NCBI RefSeq assembly: GCF_002234675.1
Contig: NC_019876.2
Span: 21,255,161-21,319,160 of the forward strand
From: Oryzias latipes
Lineage: Eukaryota; Chordata; Actinopteri; Beloniformes; Adrianichthyidae
Direction: 5' to 3'
Length of the DNA: 64,000 nt
Every line of letters starts with the position of its first letter. Position 1 is the stretch's first letter. A program made the position numbers and the translations under genes. The notes below the pieces were generated by a model. It was not told where the DNA came from. It made no database searches and saw nothing but the letters and a program-made list of their open reading frames with translations. Below are positions 45,201 to 55,000 of this stretch, one piece after another.

Positions 45201-47904
45201 GAACAACCCAGTCATAAACTCCAGTCCCATCTCTCCTGGAAACTTCCATACCTCCACAGAAATATCATCAGGACCAAGTGCCTTTCCACTCTTCATCCTC
45301 CTCAATGCCTTCCCCCTCACTTCATCCTTTCTAATCTTTGTTACCTCTTCTACTCTTTGTTTTCTCTCATCTTTCTCATTCATCACCTTACGCTGCATCT
45401 CCCTGTACTGTTGACTATTCTCCTCAGTCCTGTTTTTAAATTTGATGCTATGTTGCATGAATTATATCTGGCCTGCTCTGTTTTGCATCCCAGAGTATTT
45501 GGTCAATCTTGGATCGGAATACCACAGCTTGCGACAGCTGATGTATTTGTACTTCTAGTCTAAAAATGCTATTCCCACATAACAGAAGTTATCTTGCTCT
45601 TTACTTGAAATGCTGATCTGAGCTTTAGGCAGTAGTGTTTTTGAGAAAATGTCTTTCTGCCCAACGTCAAGTCTTCTACATGGCAGCCAAGGATCCCAGT
45701 TTCTGCACAGCCAATGGAAAACAGACATTTTTCCTCCAGTGATCATTATGATTTGATTCTGTTATACCAGAGAAATACACCAAAATACACAATTTTGAAG
45801 TTTCCAAATATATTTACAATATGCAGTGTTCCCTCCCTTCAATGCAGTTCACTTTTCACTATCTGGTTCACGTTTCTTTTTTGTTTTTTTTGCCAGAGCA
45901 TTGTGTTCTGCATCCTGATTGGCTGTAGACCTTGTAAATCAATCTGCTACCTTCTGTGCCTCTTGTACAGCAACATAAATCCTTGATTTTAGTCATTCTA
46001 TGATGCTGAACCTATTTTTCCTACAAAGGTTTGAACTTTGAAAGTGTACACAAGAGAGAAAAGTGTGAAAATGTTCATGTCTGTTTGAAAAAGGTGTGCA
46101 GTGAGGGATTTACTGCCTTAAAACATCGATTATAATTGTACAAATTATCTGAGTATTTTCTGAACGTTTAAGAGTAAATGAGACATTTGCTTCTCCTGCA
46201 GAAATTTATGGACGACACGGAGGAGAGTCTAACCAGGCTGAGCGAGGAGATGAAGGCCAAAGTTCTGCGCTTCATCACCAGACTGCGAGAGTGCACGCGC
46301 ACCCAATGCGACACCAACGGGCCGCTGATCCAGAAAAACCTCTCCAGGATCTGTCAGGATCAGGCCCGCCTCCAGGAGGTCCGCTGCAGCATTGAAGGCC
46401 TCATGCAGGAAAACGACCCTTTCCGCTTCATCCAGGTCAAACCCTGACTTTTCAGATGAATCAGCGGAATATTCTTGATCTTCATGTGGTTTCTGTTAAA
46501 CTCAGTTTGGTTTCTTTTTGTTTTTCCAGACATACAAGACTACAGGCAAACAGTGAGTTCTGCTTTCACGTACATTTATTTACATATGACTTCTTTAAAT
46601 GAAGGTTTGGCCATGTCAAGCCCCGCCCACACAGGCATAGAGCGTCATGGAAAAAGTGGCTCTTCAGCCGTCAGTCATTCCTGTTTAATTTTTTCTAAGA
46701 AAAAAACAAAAGTTAAATCTTTTAGCCTTATTAGGGAAGATGAAGCTGAAAATCTTCGATCCTTCCATCTGTGGATGTTTTATAAATGTTTTCTTTTTGA
46801 CAATGCAGGCCTGCATTTGTGTTTCCCTCAGGCTCCGCAGGCAGCTGAGGAAGACCATGTTCTACCCGGAGTATGTTGACATGGAGACGGAGCTGCTGGG
46901 CGTCATGATGGAGGAGGAGATGAGGAAATTCCTGGAGGAGGAGCTGCCGTGTCACATCGTAGCTGCCATCACGTCCCTGTGTAGGTCCTCGTCATTCAGT
47001 CATGAAGCAGTGAAAATGCTGGGTTCATGAGCCGTTCATGAGAGGATGAAATGAATCCCCAGGTGTGGGAACGGGGATGAAATTAAAAGATGGAAATACA
47101 TTTTTTTAAGTGAAATGACAAATGAAAGGAGGATATAATCAAAAATAAGCACACGTTTGATTCAGTTCAGTCAGCAAACCTCGTTTTCACAACAAATTGA
47201 ACAATTAGCGTGAAGATCTAAAACGATTCTGAACAATCAGTTTGGGTATTCTGTTGTTGTTAAAGTTCCCTTTTGTTGCTTTCATTATTCTTATCAGTTG
47301 TTTTTTAAAAGTTATATCCTTGTGACCAAACCATTCAACATTTGTTTCATCAGACCATAAAAACAGACCAGAAGTTTTCTTCTTTTTTCCGATGAGAATT
47401 TGCAAAAGACAAATGGTTAATTTGTGTTTCCTTCCTCACAGCCTGTGAAAGTTTGTAACAATAGGAGCTTCTGGACAAAAGGCTTTTTGTTTCAATGTAA
47501 ATAGAAGCGTAGAATGTAGTTTGTTCACAGCAATGGTTCTTGTTAGTCGTCTTATGTTGTGGAAGACGCCCGTGTCATTTTCAAACACTAGAATACTGGC
47601 TCTATAATAAATCCTGACATGTCTTATTTCATCAGGTCATCTTTCAGACCCTGAGGAGGAAGAGGAGCAGGAGGACAATGAGGAAGAGGGGGTGGACCTG
47701 GTTGATGACGATGAAGAGGATGATGATGATGATGACCTGGATGACAGCAGCGAGGAGGAGATGCGGAGTGAAGGAGAGGAAGATGAAGTGGAAGAGGAGG
47801 AGAGCAACCAGGAGCTGGTGGATGACCTGTACAGCCCAGGGGAGGAAGACGAAGAAGAGGATGAGGAAGATGATGACGAGGATGAAAATGAGGAAGATGA
47901 GTAG
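39239..47904 (+). CDS. TRIM-family RING-type E3 ubiquitin ligase with an acidic C-terminal tail
   Basis: Seven coding exons in frame: 39239-39849, 39934-40042, 42872-42967, 46202-46435, 46530-46552, 46832-46980 and 47636-47904. Together they make 1491 nt, 496 aa. A C3HC4 RING spans residues 18-59 (Cys18, 21, 33, His35, Cys38, 41, 56, 59). A B-box-1-like Cys/His cluster follows (about 114-180, with CDYC, CLKC and MCREH). Next comes a B-box 2 (about 195-232, CPDH...YYC...C..C...GGHSGH). A Lys/Glu-rich coiled coil covers about 240-350. After a short exon comes a helical segment, then an Asp/Glu run covering most of residues 412-496. There is no B30.2/SPRY domain. Known role of such proteins: E3 ubiquitin ligase using RING plus B-box/coiled-coil oligomerisation. 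The substrate is unknown. Acidic tails recall the MuRF group, but this RING is closer to TRIM25/bloodthirsty-like sequences, so no symbol is given. The ATG lies 55 nt into its exon in good context (GCAGAGATGG). Confidence 0.88.
40728..41150 (+). mobile_element. MADF-remnant repeat, copy B (TRIM intron 2)
   Basis: An ATG at 40840 opens MIIKEKCIIAVCVPLEFYDI, then KSFIYRNRAVKEK. Its LI..V...P.FYD....I.R...KEKA pattern is that of a MADF domain start. The 'ggtggcggacatgtgct' block follows at about 41005. It lies in the same strand sense as TRIM. The frame is interrupted downstream. Confidence 0.55.
41678..41719. repeat. Perfect 15-bp inverted repeat (hairpin)
   Basis: Arms CCTGTGTTCCTGAGG (41678-41692) and CCTCAGGAACACAGG (41705-41719) are fully complementary, with a 12-nt spacer. 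It lies in TRIM intron 2, about 0.5 kb downstream of MADF copy B. Confidence 0.85.
42280..42545 (-). repeat. SINE/LINE-tail-like dispersed repeat, copy 3
   Basis: An inverted counterpart of 2640-2965: 'gccagtctgttgcagggccaca', 'atgtttttggactgtgggagg', 'agaacatgcaaactccacac' and 'gctgggatttgaacc' appear in reverse order. It lies in TRIM intron 2, about 330 bp before exon 3. Confidence 0.7.
44296..44332. repeat. (GA)n microsatellite
   Basis: AGAGAG with two GGGAGA interruptions, about 37 bp, in TRIM intron 3. Confidence 0.9.
44521..44600. repeat. Solo hAT-like terminus
   Basis: 'ccaggggtgggcaattatttt' then 'gaagggccagaccaggagc' is the terminal part of a common fish hAT-like MITE. The matching opposite end is not visible nearby. 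Confidence 0.4.
44880..45470 (-). pseudogene. RTE-type LINE reverse transcriptase relic (N-terminal half)
   Basis: The minus-strand frames carry MKSGKALGPDDISVEVWKFP, then MPEEWRSVMASVFKNKEDVQ, SCGNYRGIKPMSHTMKFWE and EQQFCFMPRKNTTDAMFA. These are consecutive conserved RT blocks of an RTE-type LINE. A frameshift separates the two halves. It lies antisense in TRIM intron 3. The 'ggctttccccttcaggggtcgcc' piece at about 44450-44540 is a common companion of this repeat. Confidence 0.85.
47205..47405 (-). pseudogene. Tc1-like transposase relic (TRIM intron 6)
   Basis: The minus frame reads SGLFLWSDETNVEWFGHK, the W-S-D-E block that contains the second catalytic Asp of Tc1-like transposases. Only this exon-sized fragment survives. 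Confidence 0.7.
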
Positions 47905-49029
47905 GAGAAGAGGGTTTTTATGAGAAGACTACATTAATGCTTTCGTGAAGAAAAGGACTGGACACTCAAAGCAGCAAAGGAAATTTCGTTTTCTTTTATG
48001 AAAGCTGCTGCAGCCTTGCTGTGCCTCACAGTCTCCCCCTGCAGGCCTCTCAGTGCTACTTCAGCTTACGTGCATTAAAAACAGCTGAGAGCACGCACCA
48101 GAACATGAATGTACACTATTCAGACTAAATCTGAGGCAAAACGCCTCTGCATGTCAAATTTTCTACAACTTTTCAAAGGTTTTCTAAATTCCAATCACCA
48201 TTTCTGAACATTTTAATGGACTTGCAGATGTTTTACTTCTTATAAACCTGCAAAGGAGTGACAGCAAGCACGATCTGACTTCTGATACGAAGTCCTCTCA
48301 TTAGATATTTCATCAGTTTCTCCTGTTTGACCTGAAGTAGAAGAACAGGAAGAAGCTTCTGTCTCTGTTTCAGGCTTGAATTAAACATTTCAAGCCAAAG
48401 AGGAGTTTGTTTGTTTGAGTGCAGAAGATGATTCAGGCTTGGCATGCTGCTAAAACCAAAAAAAAATAAAAATAATAAGAGAAAAAAAAAGAAAGTTTAC
48501 AAATGCCAGATTAAAGTATTTTTTTTTAAATATGTCAGCTTTGCTTTAATTGAATTTAATTCATCCGATTTTGAAATGTTTCTATGCACATTTTCCTTGA
48601 ATCTCTGTTTCAGGTGATGTGATGTTTTGCACTTTATTAGAAAAATGCTGTTTTACTTGAAAGATCTGAATGTAAAAAGCCAGTATACATTTTGGGTGAG
48701 AAGAATTGTTAGGGGCCAATCGAAAAATAAATTATATTAACAATAAAGCTTGTTTAATGTTGGACCATCAAGTTGTTAATGTTTTCTTTTTATATTTACA
48801 AAAAACACGAAGATCTTTGGTTTATCTAGGTTTGATGAGAAAAGCGGACAGTACAATCCGGAACGTTTGTTGGGGAATTGTTCCTCCGACGGACACAAAA
48901 AGCATTTCCTTTCCTGTGCAGTAACCTGCGGTTCTTGTGTGTTCGTTGTTTATTTATATATAATCTTACTCATGGTGTGGAGGTTACGTTTTTATTTTTA
49001 GTGAATAAATCCTCGAGGAGCGGCTGAGA
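47905..49029 (+). other. TRIM 3' UTR and TRIM-mrpl48 spacer
   Basis: Candidate polyadenylation hexamers AATAAA occur near 48466 and 48741. The second lies 290 bp before the mrpl48 start codon. No other gene is visible. The mrpl48 promoter must lie in this 1.1 kb, probably after about 48.75 kb, but no core element is recognised. Confidence 0.5.
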
Positions 49030-52000
49030 ATGAACCCCGTCCTCCGGAAGATACAGGTCGGTCAGGTGTTTCGGGGTCACTCTGGTCCGGGTTTCACTAG
49101 CGGTTAATGTTTTCATTTTCAAAGCTAAAAAACATTTTGATCTTTATCTGAAAAATTCAAAATGTTTTCTGCCATGCCAGTGATTTTTCATTAATGAACA
49201 TTCGCACACTCATCATTGCACATGGAGTCACATTAAGCAGACATGCTCGCTAAGGTCTAACTAAGCACACCGACCTACAGCTGTCAGAGGCTGCAGACGC
49301 CTTAAACAGGCGGTCTGACTGAAGACTTCAGGCTGATCACATTATCTGAAACCCTTTCTAGGGAAAGTTGGGCAACCTTTAGCCCAAAAATATCTAACCA
49401 TAAACTCAGATGTGACTTCATGAAATGATTTTTCCCTCACCTCAGGGGCAGGACTCCACACTTCAACCTTACATCTCATTTCTTCTCTGTGACCTTTCAA
49501 ACATGGCTGTGGGTGTTACTTTCAGTAGATAATTATTTATTGTAACATTTGTCAGCGACCCAGTGAGTTTCCCCAAATTCTCCTAGCCATTCATTGAAAA
49601 GGACATTCTTAATCTCAATGGGACATTTCCTGGGTAAATAATAAATCTGTACTTTGCTCAGCCTGTGTTCATGTTGCTTAGAAAACCTTGAACCATCCTT
49701 GAAACCAGCCTTTAAAAACCCTCTCCGCACAGCTCAGACCAGGACAACAAAGACGTGCATGGATCTAGATGTCATCTGATTGAAGCAGAGCATTCTTCGT
49801 CACAAATACAACCTTTTTTAAACTGTATTTTTGCGTCTGTTCCAGATTCACAGCGATTTAAAAAATAAAATAAAATTAAGAAATCCCATTTTAAAAACCT
49901 ATTCCAATGAAAATTGTGTTTTTGGTGTTTTTAATGTTCTTGTGGCATATCTCTGGACATATAAAGGTAAAAATTAAGATTAAAATAACATTTCTGAGTA
50001 TTTCCTTATTCAAATTGTGGTGAATCAGCAACAGAAGGAAAATTTGTTACGCACAAACTGCAATCAGAGAGCCACAAGCTCCCTGCTCTGCTCCATTCTG
50101 ATGGCTCCACCTGCAGACAAATAGATCCATGATTTACGTCTTTGTTTTCCTTGTTCAAGTTGGCACATGGCTCAAAACTGGACGGCTGGATGGCTCCAAT
50201 ATTGCTCGCCATTTTTGCTGTACCTCTAATGTTAGCTTGGCGTTGTGAGGACTGTAATCTACCAGGAGAGAGGGTAAAGTAAGGCATGATGGGAATTAAG
50301 GCAGGCTTAACCCCTCTTATCGTGTTTAAACGGGATAAAGGAAATAGTCATTTTTATCACAATCAAGCTTAACTTCTGCTCTATCTCTCCCCAATTTTCA
50401 GGTGTGTGTCCTGAGCCAGGCGCTCACATCCTGCAGGTAAGACCTCAGAGTGGAAGCAGATACAGCAGGAGAGGAAATAGCGCCCCCTACAGGCCGAACA
50501 TGAGCAGAGATTTTAGAATAGATTTCATGTTCAGTTGAATTCATATTTTTCATGCAAACTTATGAAAATGGAATTTCATTAAAGCCCTTCAAATGTTTGT
50601 GTGGGAGGAGCAGCAAGTGTTTTACAACTACCGTCCTTCTCTCCTCACAGGCCGTCTCCGCCCGTCCATCATGCTGGGAGGCGTGAGTTCCTCAGAAACC
50701 TCTATTGCTGGTAAAACGGCCTTTCGTTTAAGTGTTTGTTTTGTGTCCTTACAGCCAATGAGCGGCTGCACAGAAGCATGCCGACCCACAGCATCGGCAG
50801 GTGGAGGAACCTTTTACCCAAACAAGCAGTAAGTCTGTGTCCAGCCCCCCCACCCCTCTATAGTGTGGGGAAAACAGAAACGATGTGTTCATCAGCGGTT
50901 CTTATGCCGGAACCAATGTTCACTGTTGGGTCAGGTCTAATTGAATCAGAGAAAAGGAATCAAGTGTTTTGGAGGAGTCACAGCCGCAACAACCCCCCTC
51001 TAACTAACCAACCAAACCAACAACTAGTACTGCCCTCTGGCAAAGACAGAGCTACAGGATGTGGCAGAGACCTTCAAAATAAAGTGAGGGTTAGAAGCAG
51101 TTTTGAAAGGGATGCTGCAGGAAACAGGCTTTTCCTTTCTCAGAAGAGCTTCAGTTCAGCAGAAGAGCTTTTAACCATTTAATAAACTACAGACAAATTG
51201 CTCATCTTCAGGTAATGCTGTTTTGCTATCCATGCAAAGAGTTTCAGCTGGATTATAAGAGTATACTTTAAGTACAAAACTGTATTGAAAAAGATTCTGT
51301 AGCCCTTTGTAGCGAATCTCAGATGGAAACCAGTACTTTATGAGTTAAAAACCTCCCGGTTTGAGTAAAAGTTGCAAACCTTGTTTAATTTTATTTTTAA
51401 GGGTGTCTGACCCCAGACTCAAGTGCAACCATTGTCTGTAGATGAGAAATTTACGGAATGAGTGAGACATCACCCATAGAAAATCATTTACTTCTGGTCC
51501 CAACCAAATGAAATCAAGTCAGCCGCCAGGTTTTCAAGATAAGGATGTCACCATGTTGGAGACAATGTCAGTAAGCAGTGATTGGTCATTCATTGTTTCT
51601 ATGGAAACCACTTTTGACAATAAGGTGTGAGCTTGGCGGAAGTCCTCACCCCATCACTTGAAAGCAGCCTTGAGTGGACCACCCGCGGCCCAGGCGCCTC
51701 CTGTGGGCTATGCAGGGTTGGGGTGGGGTCGTCGGCCTCCCGGGGGGAGGGGGTTGCTTGGTGGTTGGTGAGGGTCAGCTGGTGGGGCAGGGTACCCTGG
51801 CTCTGTGCCCAGCGGTGGCGTGCCTCTCGTCTGAGCGCCGGTGTACGTCTCGGATGGTCTGGGCCTGGGACACCTGAGGGGAGGTGCAGGTCCCTGCATG
51901 ATTGGGGCCCTTGCCCTGTGCGATTTCTGTTCCCTTGCCCCTTGGGCGGAGGGCGTGACCTCCCGCTCCGTTCCTGTGGTGGGGGTCTATTACGCTTGTG

Positions 52001-55000
52001 GATGGTTGTCTGTCGGGGGGGGGGGCTGCTGGGCTGGACGGCTGCTCTGTCTGCCGTGCCTCAGGTGGGGTTGCTACCTGCCCTCACTGAAGTTTTCAAT
52101 GTGATGAAGGACATATCAGGAAACACAATCATTCAGTCCACATGCTCATTCCTTCCACAGGCATGGTGGAATGTTTCAGTAGTTTATTTGTTGGATGCGT
52201 AATCCCATGTGTTTATGTCTGTGTGCACGAGGAGGTGCCAGCCAGAGTGACGTATGGCAGTGATGTATGTCTCCTTAGCCTAAGAAGAAGAAGGAGAAGC
52301 AGCAGATGAAGCAGATCCTGGCAAACACCAGCACGGCGCACGGCACTCTCAACGTCAACGTGTCCGGCCATGACATGACCCTGGTGGAACATTACTCACA
52401 GTACGTGCACAACCTCTGCAACCGGCTGGGCATCAAGGTGGCAGACAGGTGAGGCTGCAGACGGAGCTGCTTCCTTTTTTCTGACAAAGCACCTTAATTA
52501 GAAGAACTGCAGCTCCTTCTTCTGTCTCACATTGTTCTTCACGTCGCTCAGCTACGCTTTGCCAACAAAGAGTATGGAGGTGATGCTGATGCAGGAGCAG
52601 GGAACCAAGACGTACGTGGACGCCGTCCTGAAGACTCACCAGCGGGTGGTCCAGGTAAACCTTGAGAAGATGCAGCTTCCATGTTCTGACAGGAGCTAAA
52701 CGCTTGACTTTTCCAGCTGAGCAGCCTGAACGCGGCGCTGAGTCCCATCTTCATGGATGTTCTTCTGAGGAATCAGCCAGAAGGAGTTCAGCTCTGCGTG
52801 AAGGAGGTGCGTTGGCATGGAAACACATCCGTCATCACTTATTTTGACAGATATTTTGAGAAATGATGACTTTAGTTTCCCTGACAGGCGAAGGAAACAC
52901 ATATCAAAAAAGAGCACAAAGGTTTACAGGTTTTATTTTTTGCTCAAGTTGTTCTGGAAATCCATTTTCAAATGTTCAGAGACGAAGACAAATGTTACAA
53001 ATGAAGCATATTTGAAATGTTACAGATGAGAAATAATTAAGATGACGAAGCTTTTAAAAGATTCAACAGTATTGAAATAAGAGAACTGAAGCTGATCAAA
53101 AAGGTCAAGATGAAGAATCTTCATAATATAAAGAAATGAGTCATCTTCAAATGTGATTACAATACACAACTGGAGAAGATCAAGAAATGTTAAAATAACA
53201 AAGATAAAGCAGATTTCAAAGCATTAAACATAGTAGAGATTTTTAATAAAAATGTAAAAATGAATCCATTAAGTAGCTGTAAGTTGTCAAGACTTTGACA
53301 TAGTAAAGTAGATTTAAAACATTAAAGATGAAGCACATTTCAAAAGCTTTTAAATATGACTTATATTTAGTGCTGTAATGCCATTAATATTTTTTGTGCG
53401 ATTCATTAATCATGAGCTCTAATTAATGAATCTATTTAAATTGCAAACACTTTTAATAATTACTGTAAAAAGCCTCAGATTGAGGTATTTTCATTTAAAT
53501 TTGTGACATCATGACGCAGTAACAGAGCAAAATAGAACTAAAAAAGTGGCTTTATGACATGTTTTTATTACAGTTTTCCCCAGATTGGCTCCAGCAACTT
53601 TGTGACCCTAAAACAGATTCTGTGGGTTCATAAGATGAGTGAGCGAGTGAGGGAGGGAGGGAGGGAACGGCGTACAAATAAACCAGACAAAGGAAAACCA
53701 AAAGCGGATGTAGTTTACCTTTGGAGGTCCAGTCAGCTGCAGTTTCCTTAACAGTTTCATTTTCTCTGATGCTCCGTTGACACGAGGCATGCGATGCGCG
53801 TTCAAGAAAATGCTCTACACAGGTTCTTGAATGCGGGTTTAGCCCACTGTGTTCACACTGGGCAAGCAGGGAGGGGCTTCTTCTTCTTTTTCTACTGTTT
53901 ACTAGCGCATGTCTGCCACCTGCAGTTGGAAGAGCCTTGGTGTGAAATGTCAAAGCACTGTAAATCTGGTAAATCTTGCTCCAGGCTTTTTCTTTCACAG
54001 CTCTATTCCGATGAATGAAAGACTTGGTGGCGTAGAATTCCGGCTGGGCACAAACCACAATTAATAATTGTAGATGTAATGATGTGGGAAGGAATGCAGA
54101 AGTCCAAACATGCATTTACATAGTTTTTTCTCAGTGGAAGTGGTTGCTTGAATGCGTGTTGCCGAGGGCGTTGTGAACGTAGCTTGAGACTTACAGCAGA
54201 CAGATTTGGATGTTTGAAGCAGCACTTCAACATTTATATTTAAGTTATAATCTGTAACAGGGATCGTCTCTGTAGCTCTTCAGGATCACCTGTAGCCTGT
54301 TATGGAGTCCTATACTGTTCATAATTAAATAAATAAATATTGGAGTCCTATACTGTTCATTATTAAATAAATAAATATTTAATTCAATAAATAAATACGG
54401 CCTCATACAAATACACAATCAACCAATAAATATCTCATAAATATATAAAAAGATCGTGAAATTGTGAAAAACCTGCACACCGATTTTAAATTAGCCATTA
54501 TATTATTCAATATATTTCATTTTGCTTTGAAAAACCTGTTCATTATTATTAACACTATTTTAAAATATTCATTTTATTCATGTGGAATATTATTATAATT
54601 CTACTTCTTTTTCAGAGCCTTGGATTTCAAAATCAATATTTTCCAAAGTAGCTTTGTTTTTATTTCATGTTGCTGTTTTTCACAATGGCGTATTTATTTC
54701 ATGAAGAGCTTTTTTAGAAGAATGAGTCTGTCAATCAAACCAGACAAGGCGGAGACACTTTTGTGATTGGCTACTCCTTTACTCAGACATGAGCAGCAGC
54801 ACCCTGACTACATCGGTCGAAGATGTTTCAGCGAACGTGACGGCGCGATGCCCACTCCTCAACACTAGGGGGAGTATGCACCTAAACAGTGTTACCAGAA
54901 ATTGGGCAGTTTTGGCTCTAAATTTGCGGATAAAAAGGGCTTTGGGCGAGTGTGGATAATTCGGGTGATTTTGTGGTCGGTTCGGCAATTTTCATTTTCT

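Noticed and set aside
45078-45563. 161-aa + strand ORF in TRIM intron 3
   Set aside because: Antisense shadow of the RTE-type LINE relic, whose minus-strand frame has recognisable RT motifs.
47678-47923. Second frame across the TRIM last exon (Met/Arg/Lys-rich)
   Set aside because: Frame-shifted shadow of the Asp/Glu-coding (GAG/GAT) exon; the real frame is continuous with exon 6 of TRIM.
53554-53751. Short + strand ORF with Arg/Glu/Gly-rich segment in mrpl48 intron 7
   Set aside because: Opposite strand of sequence adjacent to MADF repeat copy C; repeat-derived composition (gaggga tandem), no splice support.
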